NCBI RefSeq assembly: GCF_004614185.1
Contig: NZ_SPVF01000072.1
Coordinates: 1-36,107 of the forward strand
Origin: Zemynaea arenosa
GTDB lineage: Bacteria > Pseudomonadota > Gammaproteobacteria > Burkholderiales > Burkholderiaceae_D
Reading direction: 5' to 3'
Length of the DNA stretch: 36,107 nt
In this document: one piece after another, positions 8,524 to 16,076 of the stretch
Layout: each line of letters opens with the position of its first letter
Position numbering within the stretch: the first letter of the stretch is position 1
Translations under genes and position numbers: made by a program
Notes under the pieces: model-generated
Database searches by the model: none
What the model saw: only the letters and a program-made list of their open reading frames with translations
Told to the model about the DNA's origin: nothing

Positions 8524-9189
8524 ATGGAGTTCACGTACAACCAACAGCACGAATCCAATACCAAGTACACGAAGGTGGCGCTGGTCGGGCTGCTGCACGT
8601 CGCGCTGGGCTATGGTCTGGTGCAGAGCCTGAGCAAGGTGAATGTGCATTTCGACCATCCGATCGAAACCATGCTGGAGCTGACGCCGCTGAAGGCGCCG
8701 CCCCCGCCGCCGCCGCCGAAAGAGCCGCCGAAACCCAAAGTAGCGGAAGCGCCGAAACCGGTGCCGATCCCGCAACCGGAAGTGGTGACACCGCCGCCCG
8801 AACCGGTTGAAACGGTGCAAGCCCAAGTGACAAGTGATCCGGCTCCGGCCGAGCCCGCCCCCGCGCAACCTGCTGCCGCGCCCGCAAGCGACAGCGGTAC
8901 GCCGGGGAACATCGGGACGGCCGTGATGGCGGATGGGTGCGCCACCCCGGAGTATCCGGCCAAGGCCCTGCGCAACAACGAGACCGGAACGACGACGCTG
9001 GCCCTGCTGGTGGGCGCGGACGGCCATGTGGAAAGTGCGAAAGTGCAATCCTCCAGCGGTTCGCGCGAACTGGACCGGGCGGCTGTGTCGGCTCTGTCGA
9101 TGTGCAAGTTCAAGCCGGGCATCGCGTCCAACGGCCAACCGCAAGCCGGCTGGGCACGCCTGGATTACGTCTGGAAACTGGATAGTTAA
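8524..9189 (+). CDS. TonB-family energy transducer protein
   Basis: A 221-aa protein with TonB architecture: a short cytoplasmic N-terminus, one membrane anchor (about residues 17-36), a proline-rich periplasmic spacer (about 58-124, beginning with a run of prolines) and a C-terminal TonB fold (about 134-220; YPAKALRNNETGTTTLALLV, VQSSSGSRELDRAAV). Such proteins couple the proton-motive force, via ExbB/ExbD, to outer-membrane receptors. No exbB, exbD or receptor gene is adjacent, so it is an orphan here. Cys139 and Cys194 flank the TonB fold and could form a disulphide. The start has a good ribosome binding site (AAGGAG). It stands alone between a candidate promoter and a terminator and is divergent from the response regulator. 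Confidence 0.9.
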   Translation: MEFTYNQQHESNTKYTKVALVGLLHVALGYGLVQSLSKVNVHFDHPIETMLELTPLKAPPPPPPPKEPPKPKVAEAPKPVPIPQPEVVTPPPEPVETVQAQVTSDPAPAEPAPAQPAAAPASDSGTPGNIGTAVMADGCATPEYPAKALRNNETGTTTLALLVGADGHVESAKVQSSSGSRELDRAAVSALSMCKFKPGIASNGQPQAGWARLDYVWKLDS

Positions 9190-9224
9190 AGTGCGCGGCG
9201 CGTGCGCCGCAGAGTTGCCCCTAC

Positions 9225-9261
9225 CCCTCGTCCGACTCCAAGCGGGCGAGGGATTTTTTTT
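9225..9261 (+). terminator. Intrinsic terminator after the TonB-like gene
   Basis: A 10-bp stem (CCCTCGTCCG, 9225-9234, with CGGGCGAGGG, 9243-9252, one G-U pair), an 8-nt loop and a run of eight T. Confidence 0.9.
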
Positions 9262-9304
9262 GCGTGTTCGCTAAGCAAGGGGCGACGGGGCGTGGGGCGC
9301 GGGG

Positions 9305-9985
9305 TCAGGCACCGAAGCGCGCCAGCGCCCGGGCGGCCGCGGCGTGGGCGTCTTGCTCGACAATGGCATTGTGGGCCGTGATCACGCGGATGAACGGCCA
9401 GGCGAGGATGGCGCGCGCGCTGGCGGCTGCGGCGGCGCGGTCACGGGTGGCGAGGCGCACCGTGCGCGGCACGTCCAAGTGGTTGCGCACGCCGGTCAGG
9501 CGGGCATAGGCGCCCGCCTTCCAGTCGAGGTCGCCGCACCAGCACTGCAGGAGATCGGTGGCAATCAGAGTGGCGGACGGCTTGTGGAACCACACCACTT
9601 CGTTGGCAATCGGAATGCCCTGCACGGCGACCTGGTCCAGCTCGGCGGCCCACTCGGGTTCCACGGTGTCGCCCAGGGTACGCAGGGAGGTCAGGTCGGG
9701 CCGCTTCTCCGCCAGGCCGGGCGCGCCGTACACAGCCGCGTCCGGGAAGGCGCGCAGGGCGTGGCCGATGTACATGTGGTGATAGCGGTTGGGCGCGACG
9801 AGGTAGGCCACCTCGCCCAGCTGCCGCAGCTGGTTCCGCACGTCGTCGCCGAACTTGATGGGCGAGTGCAGCCACAGCCTGCCATTGCCGAGCCGCACAA
9901 CCGTCATGCGGGACGAGACCGGCAGACCGGCGGCCTTGAAGCCGCGCTGCATGTGCCAGAGGTCGGGTGCAATTTGAATGAGCAT
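9305..9985 (-). CDS. DUF4336 domain protein (metallo-beta-lactamase-like fold)
   Basis: A 226-aa protein with the DUF4336 pattern: N-terminal LWHMQRGF and MTVVRL, then LHSPIKFGDDVRNQL and the characteristic YLVAPNRYHHMYIG. The family is thought to be related to the metallo-beta-lactamase fold, but the classical HxHxDH zinc motif is not present. There is no signal peptide. Function is unknown. It is divergent from the M28 peptidase gene, with a 59-bp intergenic region containing a perfect 6-bp dyad. A TACAAT box on this strand ends 6 nt before its ATG, so the mRNA could be leaderless. Confidence 0.8.
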   Translation of the reverse strand: MLIQIAPDLWHMQRGFKAAGLPVSSRMTVVRLGNGRLWLHSPIKFGDDVRNQLRQLGEVAYLVAPNRYHHMYIGHALRAFPDAAVYGAPGLAEKRPDLTSLRTLGDTVEPEWAAELDQVAVQGIPIANEVVWFHKPSATLIATDLLQCWCGDLDWKAGAYARLTGVRNHLDVPRTVRLATRDRAAAAASARAILAWPFIRVITAHNAIVEQDAHAAAARALARFGA

Positions 9986-9991
9986 ATTGAC

Positions 9992-10009
9992 ATTGTAGTG
10001 GCATACAAT
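9992..10009. promoter_or_regulatory. Perfect dyad in the DUF4336/M28 divergent region
   Basis: ATTGTA (9992-9997) and TACAAT (10004-10009) form a perfect inverted repeat with a 6-bp spacer. Each arm reads TACAAT on one strand, a good -10 box, so the element could be a back-to-back promoter core, an operator, or both. No convincing -35 box is found at 16-18 bp from either arm. Confidence 0.35.
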
Positions 10010-10044
10010 GCCCGAGCTTGAATTCTCGATTCCTCACTCACACG

Positions 10045-11697
10045 ATGGATACCATGCCCAAGAAGACGTCTCCGTTGGCCCTGGCCGCGTTCGCCACAAG
10101 CGCCGCGCTCGCCCTGCCCCTGTATGCCCATGCCGCTCCGGCCAAGCCCGCCCAGCCCACTGTCGAGGAAGCGCCGCTGCGTGCCCACCTCGCGTTCCTG
10201 TCGAGCGACCTGCTGGAAGGCCGCGGCACCGGCCAGCGCGGCGGCGACCTGACCGTCGCCTATCTCGAAGCGCAAGCCATGGTGCTCGGCCTCAAGCCGG
10301 GCAACGGCAACAGCTACCGCCAGCCGGTGAAGATCGCGGGCGTGAAGGGCTTGCCAGAGCAGAGCTCGCTGGCCGTGCAGGCCAACGGTGCGGCGCACGC
10401 CTTCACCTACGGCAAGGACTGGGTCTGGGCGCCGGGCGACAGCCAGCCCGCGCACACCTTCAACCATGACCTGGTCTTCGTCGGCTACGGCATCGTGGCG
10501 CCGGAGGAGGGCTGGAACGATTACGCCGGGCTGGACTGCACCGGCAAGGTGGTGGTCGCCATGGTCAATGACCCGCAGCCGACCGCGGCCGAGGCCAAGC
10601 GCTTCGGCGGCAAGGCCCTGACCTACTACGGCCGCTGGACCTACAAGTTCGAGGAAGCGGCGCGCCACAAGTGCGCGGGCATCCTGCTGATCCACACCGA
10701 CGCATCGGCCTCGTATGGCTGGAGCGTGGTACAGAACAGCTGGCTGGCCGAACGCTTCCAGCTGGCGCAAGGCACGCCGGGCAGCGGCCTGCAGGGCTGG
10801 ATGACGGACCCGGCCGCGCGTGGGCTGTTCACCGCCGCCGGACAGGACCTGGACAAGCTGCGCGCCGCGGCCGAGGTCAAGGGCTTCAAGCCGGTGGCGC
10901 TGAACGCCAAGGTGGTCGGCGACGAGAAGGCGGCCGTGCGCACCATCGAGCAATTCAACGTGGCGGGCGTGGTGCCGGGGACCGATCCCAAGCTCAAGGA
11001 CGAGGTCGTGATCTACAGCGCGCATTGGGACCACCTGGGCAAGCAGGGCACCACGGGCGACATCATCTACAACGGCGCGATCGACAACGCGTCCGGCAGC
11101 GCGGGCCTGCTGGCCATGGCCGAAGCCGCCGTGAAGTCGCCGGCCAAGCGCAGCCAGATGTTCCTGTGGGTCGCCGCCGAAGAGCAGGGCCTGCTGGGCA
11201 GCGCGGCCTACGCGACCGCCCCGCTGTGGCCGCTCAACAAGACGGCCGCCGCCCTCAACATGGACAGCCTGAGCAACGCAGGCGCCACGCGCGACGTCGG
11301 CACCGCGGGCGCCGAGCGCACCGACTTGGGCAAGATGGCGGAAGCCACCGCCAAGGCCATGGGCATGCGCATCGCCAAGCCGGAACCGGACCTGGCCGGC
11401 ATCTACTTCCGCAGCGACCACTTCGCATTCGCCAAGGCGGGCGTGCCGGCCTTCTCGATCGAGCCGGGCAGCGAGGCCGTCAAGAATGCCGCCGCTGCCA
11501 AGGCCATCCGCGACGCCTACGCGGCCAAGTACCACCAGGTCACGGATGAGTACGACCCGGCCTGGGACCTGTCCGGCATGGTGCAGGAGACGCAGTTCGC
11601 CCTGAACCTGGGCCAGATGGTGGCCAATGCGCCCAAGATGCCGGCCTGGAAAGCGGGCGACGCGTTTGGCGCCGTGCGCGCCGCCGCCAGCAAGTAA
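10045..11697 (+). CDS. Exported M28 family aminopeptidase-like protein
   Basis: A 550-aa M28 peptidase. I prefer ATG 10045 (or ATG 10054) to the TTG at 10018, because MDTMPKK followed by LALAAFATSAALALPLYAHA is a standard signal peptide. The mature part has an inserted PA-like domain (about 140-280) and the five M28 metal-ligand blocks in order: SAHWDHLG, GAIDNASGSAG, AAEEQGLLGS, LNMDSL and KYHQVTDEY. These predict a two-zinc periplasmic aminopeptidase. It is transcribed alone. Two GC-rich hairpins follow the stop without a T run. Confidence 0.9.
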   Translation: MDTMPKKTSPLALAAFATSAALALPLYAHAAPAKPAQPTVEEAPLRAHLAFLSSDLLEGRGTGQRGGDLTVAYLEAQAMVLGLKPGNGNSYRQPVKIAGVKGLPEQSSLAVQANGAAHAFTYGKDWVWAPGDSQPAHTFNHDLVFVGYGIVAPEEGWNDYAGLDCTGKVVVAMVNDPQPTAAEAKRFGGKALTYYGRWTYKFEEAARHKCAGILLIHTDASASYGWSVVQNSWLAERFQLAQGTPGSGLQGWMTDPAARGLFTAAGQDLDKLRAAAEVKGFKPVALNAKVVGDEKAAVRTIEQFNVAGVVPGTDPKLKDEVVIYSAHWDHLGKQGTTGDIIYNGAIDNASGSAGLLAMAEAAVKSPAKRSQMFLWVAAEEQGLLGSAAYATAPLWPLNKTAAALNMDSLSNAGATRDVGTAGAERTDLGKMAEATAKAMGMRIAKPEPDLAGIYFRSDHFAFAKAGVPAFSIEPGSEAVKNAAAAKAIRDAYAAKYHQVTDEYDPAWDLSGMVQETQFALNLGQMVANAPKMPAWKAGDAFGAVRAAASK

Positions 11698-11711
11698 AGT
11701 GGTCCTTCCGC

Positions 11712-11766
11712 GGGCGCCGGACCGGCGCCCCGCTTCCCCGGCGGCGCGGATCGTTTTCGCGCCGCC
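11712..11766 (+). terminator. Tandem GC-rich hairpins after the M28 gene (weak terminator)
   Basis: Two perfect stems: GGGCGCCG/CGGCGCCC (11712-11730, 3-nt loop) and GGCGGCGCG/CGCGCCGCC (11740-11766, 9-nt loop). Neither has a T run afterwards, so if they end transcription it is not by the canonical mechanism. They may only stabilise the mRNA 3' end. Confidence 0.4.
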
Positions 11767-11852
11767 GAGTTCCGATTCCCCACCTGACGCATCGCTGGTC
11801 TCCGGCCCTCCTCCTCTGCATACTGGGCATATCGTTCGACGCCGGAGGCGCC

Positions 11853-12113
11853 ATGCACGTGCCCATCCCCGTTCACCTGTTCAGCGTGCAGGACATGTCC
11901 TGCGTGTTCGACCACGCCCTGCACCTCGCGCAGGACGGCAAGGTCGCGGTCACGGACGGCGGGGAGGTGGTGGCCTGGCTGATCTCGGCCGAGCGCTATG
12001 CCGACCTGATGGCCCAGTGCAACCTCATGCACGGGCAGCTCAGCCTGCTGCGGCCGCTGGGCGCGGCTTCGGAGGCTACTTGCGAGGTGCCGGCTCCACC
12101 ATCAGCCGGTTGA
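11853..12113 (+). CDS. Small Phd/YefM-like protein, no toxin partner visible
   Basis: An 86-aa protein starting after a good ribosome binding site (CGGAGG). The segment VTDGGEVVAWLISAERYADLM resembles the core of Phd/YefM-type antitoxins, in which a short strand-turn-strand precedes a helix ending in a toxin-binding tail. No toxin-sized gene follows: its 3' end overlaps the convergent dioxygenase gene by 38 bp. It could be a solitary antitoxin-like regulator or a degenerate antitoxin. The match is judged by eye over about 25 residues, so the family call is tentative; that the ORF is real is more likely. Confidence 0.5.
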   Translation: MHVPIPVHLFSVQDMSCVFDHALHLAQDGKVAVTDGGEVVAWLISAERYADLMAQCNLMHGQLSLLRPLGAASEATCEVPAPPSAG

Positions 12114-12987
12114 TATACGGGTCCAGCGCCAGCGCGCCGCCGTAGGGCTCGGGGTGGTACTCGTAGACGTAGCTGGGGCAGAGCGAATACTGGATCTGCA
12201 GCATCAGGCGCGAGGCCTGGGTGGGGCTCTGGCCCTTGTGGATGCCGGCCGTGTCCACGGCGAAGGCAAAGCCGCTGGTGCCCATCGCGGCGATCAGGTT
12301 GGCATCTCCATAACGCTGGCGGATGTCCTCGTCGTCAAAGCGGCGCAGGCGCATGGTGGCCTGCTCCGTATGCGTGCCGCGCACAAACACGTGCGGGCCA
12401 TCGTTGGGACCGACGTCCGTCAGGTACACGATCACCTTGAAATAGCGCCAATCTTCCGAATCGCGGTGGTACTGCTGCAGGTTGCTTTCGCCTTCGTCGC
12501 ACGGAAAGGACCAGCGCATGCCAAGCTGGGAAATGGTGGGCTTGCAGCCGATGTAGGCGGTGGCCAGCTCCAGCAGCAGCGGGCTGTTGCACAGGTCCAG
12601 GATGTGCGGGCAGCCCAGGATGTCGGGCAGGTCGAAGTCGGCGATGCGGGTGTCCGGCGGGGTGTCGCCGATCTTGAACTTTTGCGCCGCGTTGTGGCGG
12701 TTGGTCATTACCTTGGTGGCCATGTAGGCGCGCACGTCGGCGCACTGCTCGGCGGTGAGCACGTTGCCGAGGCTGGCGTAGCCGTCGCGGCTCAGCAGGT
12801 CGAGGGCGGCGCGCGAATTCACCGTGAGCGCGTTCTGGCCCTTGCCCTGGCGCGAGCGGATCCAGGCACGGCCGCTGCGCACAAACATCCGGCGCAGCGG
12901 CAGCAGGACCACCAGGCGCTGGAAATAATAGAGGAAGGAATTGACCGGACTGAAACCCGCACCAGGCGTGAGACGCGCGTATTTCAT
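12076..12987 (-). CDS. Phytanoyl-CoA dioxygenase (PhyH) family protein
   Basis: A 303-aa Fe(II)/2-oxoglutarate dioxygenase-like protein. The start is taken at ATG 12987 (MKYARLTPGAGF), preceded by a G-rich ribosome binding site; the longer frame to 13083 has an arginine/proline-rich N-terminus typical of non-coding GC-rich sequence. The iron triad is visible: His174 and Asp176 in QYHRDSEDW, and His250 in TAGIHKGQ. Arg260 (ASRLMLQIQY) is the expected 2-oxoglutarate ligand. The family hydroxylates small molecules such as acyl groups, amino acids or secondary metabolites; the substrate cannot be told. It is convergent with and overlaps the small Phd-like gene. No pathway genes adjoin it. Confidence 0.85.
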   Translation of the reverse strand: MKYARLTPGAGFSPVNSFLYYFQRLVVLLPLRRMFVRSGRAWIRSRQGKGQNALTVNSRAALDLLSRDGYASLGNVLTAEQCADVRAYMATKVMTNRHNAAQKFKIGDTPPDTRIADFDLPDILGCPHILDLCNSPLLLELATAYIGCKPTISQLGMRWSFPCDEGESNLQQYHRDSEDWRYFKVIVYLTDVGPNDGPHVFVRGTHTEQATMRLRRFDDEDIRQRYGDANLIAAMGTSGFAFAVDTAGIHKGQSPTQASRLMLQIQYSLCPSYVYEYHPEPYGGALALDPYINRLMVEPAPRK

Positions 12988-13171
12988 GCTTGCCCCCCAA
13001 AATCTCACGGGCGGCCGAAGCGGCGCCCCGATGGGACAGCATGCTGCGGCGCGGGGGGGCAGTATTGATGCAGCGCGCGTCAAGCCGACAGTTCACAAAC
13101 CGGCTTGAGCGTGCTCAGACAAAGTGCGCGGGCCGTGCCACGGGGGCGACAGCCCGGCATTCAGCGGGGAA

Positions 13172-13558
13172 TTACTTCTTGCTATCCGCTTCGCACTTCT
13201 TGATGAAGGCGGCCTTGGCGGCGCCAGCGAGGGCCTTGCCGTTCTTGTCGATGGCCTTGCTTTCGCAGGAGGCGGCCGGGGCGGAGGCGCTGTCGGCCTC
13301 GCACTTCTTCATAAACGCGGTCTTGGCGGCGCCGGCCAGCGGCTTGCCGTTCTTGCCAACGGCCTTGCCTTCGCAGGTGGCGGCCGATGCCATCGGAGCG
13401 GCGGAAGCGGCCGGGGCGGCGGAGGCTGCGGAGGATGCCATCGGAGCGGACGATTTGGCCGGGGCGGCCTGGGCCGCAGCGGACGCGGACGGCTTCGCCG
13501 CAAAGGCGCTGCCGGTGGAGAACGCCAGGGCGGCTACAACAACCAGGAATTTGTTCAT
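13172..13558 (-). CDS. PsiF-repeat exported protein
   Basis: A 128-aa exported protein. It has a signal peptide (MNKFLVVVAALAFSTGSAFA), a low-complexity Ala/Ser/Pro linker (about 22-58), then two near-identical repeats of the form C-E-x-K-A-(6 residues)-L-A-G-A-A-K-x-A-F-(M/I)-K-K-C-E-A-D. The paired cysteines and the AFxKKC core match the PsiF repeat, first known from the E. coli phosphate-starvation-induced protein. The function of PsiF proteins is unknown. The ribosome binding site (GAGGAA) is good. The two repeats probably arose by internal duplication. It appears to be a single-gene unit. Confidence 0.75.
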   Translation of the reverse strand: MNKFLVVVAALAFSTGSAFAAKPSASAAAQAAPAKSSAPMASSAASAAPAASAAPMASAATCEGKAVGKNGKPLAGAAKTAFMKKCEADSASAPAASCESKAIDKNGKALAGAAKAAFIKKCEADSKK

Positions 13559-13633
13559 TGCGGTTCCTCAGAAAAGGGCGACATGCCCTCCCCTCAACGC
13601 CGCCCAGCCCGGCTGCGTTGACGCCGCCTTTCG

Positions 13634-14077
13634 TCATTTCCGCTGCCGCACCGCGTCAAAAAAGAACCCGTCCCAATGCAGAACGAGCCGATCCTTCGAC
13701 TTCACGAGAACGATGGTGCAAGACAGATCGAATACTTCCACAGGATTAGGCAAGTCCAGATTTTCAGCACTGATCCATGCCTCTTTGCGCAAGTAGAGGT
13801 TGGGTTCCACCCAAGACGACTCAAACGTCGGAACACCGCATTTTTCTTTGCCAAAGCGAAAACCTTCTCTATTGATCACGAAGGTCTTGCCGAGCAGGCG
13901 CCGAGCCTGTTTTTCATCCATGGAAGCAAGGTCAGCAGAATCAAGGACGGCTGTGAGCCTCCACGTTCCCATCACTAAAGGGCCAGGATCGTCGGCTGAG
14001 GCAATGCTGGGAAGTACAGCGCTGATGACCATGGTGGCGGCGACCAGTCCAACACCCATGACGCTGCCGTTTTTCAT
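13634..14077 (-). CDS. Exported protein of unknown family, paralogue B (candidate immunity protein)
   Basis: A 147-aa protein with a signal peptide (MKNGSVMGVGLVAATMVISA, cleaved near ASADD). The start at 14077 is chosen because it gives this signal peptide and follows the upstream paralogue's stop by 1 nt; the longer frame reads through that gene. It shares with the upstream neighbour the blocks DLASMDEK-ARR-(L/M)-(L/I)-GK, FGK-(2)-C-(4)-FES-WVEP-LYLR, PVEV-DL-CT and FFFDAVRQ. Two conserved cysteines could pair. The pattern suggests a small beta-rich periplasmic domain. I do not recognise the family. Placement directly after a muramidase gene, duplication and export suggest protection from, or inhibition of, that enzyme. 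This is inference. Confidence 0.7.
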   Translation of the reverse strand: MKNGSVMGVGLVAATMVISAVLPSIASADDPGPLVMGTWRLTAVLDSADLASMDEKQARRLLGKTFVINREGFRFGKEKCGVPTFESSWVEPNLYLRKEAWISAENLDLPNPVEVFDLSCTIVLVKSKDRLVLHWDGFFFDAVRQRK

Positions 14078-14078
14078 T

Positions 14079-14546
14079 TCATTTCCCTTGTCGCACAGCG
14101 TCAAAAAAAAACCCGCCCCAGTAGAACACCATGCGATCGCGCTTTCTGAAAAAGACGACTGTGCACTCAAGGTCGACAACCTCCACCGGGGTGGGCAGAT
14201 GAAGGCGAGCGTTGCTGGCAGCCGCGTCCTGGCGTAGATAAAGCTCGGGCTCCACCCATTTGGATTCAAAAATCGGATTGTCACAAACGTCTTTGCCGAA
14301 CCGTACTGTGTTCAGCCTCACCTGCAATATCTTCCCGATCATTCGCCGCGCTTCCTTCTCATCCATGGACGCCAGATCGGCAAAGTCCGCGACCGCCGTC
14401 ACCTTCCAGTTGCCGATTGCCGGTGACGTCTCTGAAGGACTGCAGTGACCAGCCATATGCGGGATGCACAACATTAAAGTCAGCAGCCAGCGTGCCGAGA
14501 CAAAAAGCCGAGGAAGGATCGTCATCAGCATCTCCGTGGGCTTCAT
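14079..14546 (-). CDS. Exported protein of unknown family, paralogue A (candidate immunity protein)
   Basis: A 155-aa protein homologous along its length to the next gene (about half the residues look identical by eye). The N-terminus has a hydrophobic export segment (WLLTLMLCIPHMAGHC), possibly from a later ATG (14531 or 14525); a GTG at 14552 is also possible. It starts almost exactly where the restored reading frame of the upstream GH24 muramidase would end: that stop (14549-14551) overlaps the GTG by 2 bases and lies 2 bp before this ATG, so the genes were probably translationally coupled. Its stop is 1 nt before the paralogue's ATG. The region is more A/T-rich and uses rarer codons than the neighbouring housekeeping genes. 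Family not recognised. Confidence 0.7.
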   Translation of the reverse strand: MKPTEMLMTILPRLFVSARWLLTLMLCIPHMAGHCSPSETSPAIGNWKVTAVADFADLASMDEKEARRMIGKILQVRLNTVRFGKDVCDNPIFESKWVEPELYLRQDAAASNARLHLPTPVEVVDLECTVVFFRKRDRMVFYWGGFFFDAVRQGK

Positions 14547-14548
14547 GA

Positions 14549-15066
14549 TCACCGCACACGTCGAAAAGGAGCGCTTTCCTCAGCTCGACGCCTGAAAAGG
14601 CCTGGCGCTACCACCAGTTTGCGCCCCTTCCCGCTACCGATGACGACCTTCACAGCCTGCGAAATGTGGCCGGCAGCCGCTTCGAAATCGCCTGATTGAT
14701 GGTGGCGTACACCAATACCTGTGCGCGGTGCTTTGTGTTGTACGTGTAGCTCACCAAAGCATCGAACTGCGCCTGGTTCAACTGCACTCTTATCTTCCGT
14801 TTGACCTGTCGCTCCGCCTCCGTCACACGTTTGGCGAACTCAACGTCCACTGAGGAGGCATCGACTTTCTTGCGCAGTTCCTCCTCCGAACAGATACCCT
14901 TGTGCGCGTAGAAACCTGCGCCCCAGGTACAGTTGCCACCTTTCTTACCCATATCGTTGTAATACCGGAGCACGACCTTTTCGGTCAGCAGCATCTTCTG
15001 GCGCGCTTCCGCGCTCATGCTCATGCCGGCATTAGGCGAACTGGAAGATTGTGATGTTGAGCTCAT
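14549..15066 (-). pseudogene. GH24 muramidase (phage-type lysozyme), frameshifted
   Basis: The start is ATG 15066 (MSSTSQ), with GGAGG 5 nt upstream. The first part has the GH24 catalytic pattern: Glu29 in LLTEK, Asp38 in YYNDMG and Thr47 in NCTWGAG, followed by QAQFDALVSYTYNT. The enzyme cleaves the glycan strands of peptidoglycan. The frame as read continues only to 14650, with a tail (SKRLPATFRRL) unlike GH24. Moving one base at about 14689-14695 instead gives DFEAAAGHISQAVKVV and ending RRRAEESAPFRRVR, a typical GH24 C-terminus, and stops at 14549 against the next gene. Adding one base makes the whole span 173 codons. So one G appears to be missing: a real mutation or a sequencing error. 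No signal peptide, so phage-type lysis or secretion-system delivery is implied. Confidence 0.8.
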
Positions 15067-15147
15067 CGGCACCTCCGTCAGAGAGAGATCAAAATCTATC
15101 CCGACAGGGGCACCCCGCCTTGCGCTACATCAAGCGAGCTGGACAGC

Positions 15148-15960
15148 TCAAAGCCGCACTTCGATCACGTGCGCGCGGATGCGGCCGGTGACCGGGCCGG
15201 CGCCAAATTCCTCGATGAGCGCGTCTTCGGCGACACGCGTGGCGGTGTCCAGGGCCTCCGACCCTAGCGCCTCGATCTCGGCGCGCATCGGCGTGGCCTG
15301 GCAAAACGCGATGGCCACCAATTGGGCCGAATCGGCATAGCTGGGCGCGCCCACGCTGACGATCTCGGGCGAGTGGCGGAAGCCACCCGCAATGAGGTCA
15401 CGCCGGATAACGTCCGGATCCGCATAGCCATGCGGAATGCGCTGCATGAAGGTGGGCGGCTGCGCGGCGAATTGCTGGCGCAGCGCCTCCAGCACCACAC
15501 GCGGAAAGTCGTTCTCGTCCAGCGTGTCCCAGACGTTGAACAGGAAGCGGCCGCCCGGCCGCAGCACCCGGCGCACTTCCGCGTAGGCCTTGGGACGGTC
15601 AGGAAAAAACATGGCGCCGAACTGGCACACCACCAGGTCGAAGGACGCGTCCGCAAACGGCAGCGCCATCGCATCGGCCCGCTGCCAGGTGACCGGGCGC
15701 GCGGTGCCGCGGCGGCTGGCCACGTCCAGCATGGCCTGGTTCAAATCCGTCGAAACGATGCGGGTGGACGGAGGCAGGTCATCGACCAGGCGGCGCGTGA
15801 CGGCGCCGGTGCCGGCGGCGATCTCCAGCACATCGCTCGGCTGGTGGCGGCGCGCGCGGGCCGCCAGGTCGGTCGCGTACGGCGCGAAGATCAGAGGGAC
15901 GAGGTAACGCTCGTAGAGCTCGGGAATGGACCCCGCAAAAGCCGTATCGCTGCTGGACAT
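15148..15960 (-). CDS. Class I SAM-dependent methyltransferase
   Basis: A 270-aa protein with the Methyltransf_11/25 pattern: motif I VLEIAAGTGAVTRRL (about 45-59), motif II acidic residue in IVSTDLNQAML, the segment ADAMALPFADASFDLVVCQF and the post-motif VLRPGGRFLFNVWD. It transfers a methyl group from S-adenosylmethionine to an unknown small-molecule acceptor in the cytoplasm. The start at 15960 has an acceptable ribosome binding site (GGAAGG). It is a stand-alone gene between the muramidase islet and DUF3297, and nothing nearby indicates the substrate. Confidence 0.88.
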   Translation of the reverse strand: MSSSDTAFAGSIPELYERYLVPLIFAPYATDLAARARRHQPSDVLEIAAGTGAVTRRLVDDLPPSTRIVSTDLNQAMLDVASRRGTARPVTWQRADAMALPFADASFDLVVCQFGAMFFPDRPKAYAEVRRVLRPGGRFLFNVWDTLDENDFPRVVLEALRQQFAAQPPTFMQRIPHGYADPDVIRRDLIAGGFRHSPEIVSVGAPSYADSAQLVAIAFCQATPMRAEIEALGSEALDTATRVAEDALIEEFGAGPVTGRIRAHVIEVRL

Positions 15961-16029
15961 GATGGCGCCTTCCGTCGCTGAGTGTCTTCAGCCTAGCGCG
16001 CCGCGGCCACTTTACAAGCGCGGCCAACG

Positions 16030-16053
16030 AAAACGGCAGCCGTGGCTGCCGTT
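16030..16053 (-). terminator. Intrinsic terminator after the DUF3297 gene
   Basis: On the minus strand a perfect 10-bp stem (AACGGCAGCC with GGCTGCCGTT, 16032-16053), a 2-nt loop as drawn (four once the terminal pair opens), then TTTTC. The stem is nearly the same as that of the rpoC terminator. Confidence 0.75.
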
Positions 16054-16076
16054 ATGGGACATCGTCAATTGCCGGG

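Noticed and set aside
8694-8886. Proline-codon repeats in the TonB-like gene as a possible DNA repeat element
   Set aside because: They encode the normal proline-rich spacer of TonB proteins.
9904-11535. A 543-codon minus-strand frame opposite the M28 peptidase
   Set aside because: Shadow of a gene with clear signal peptide and M28 motifs; the antisense product has a non-protein-like composition.
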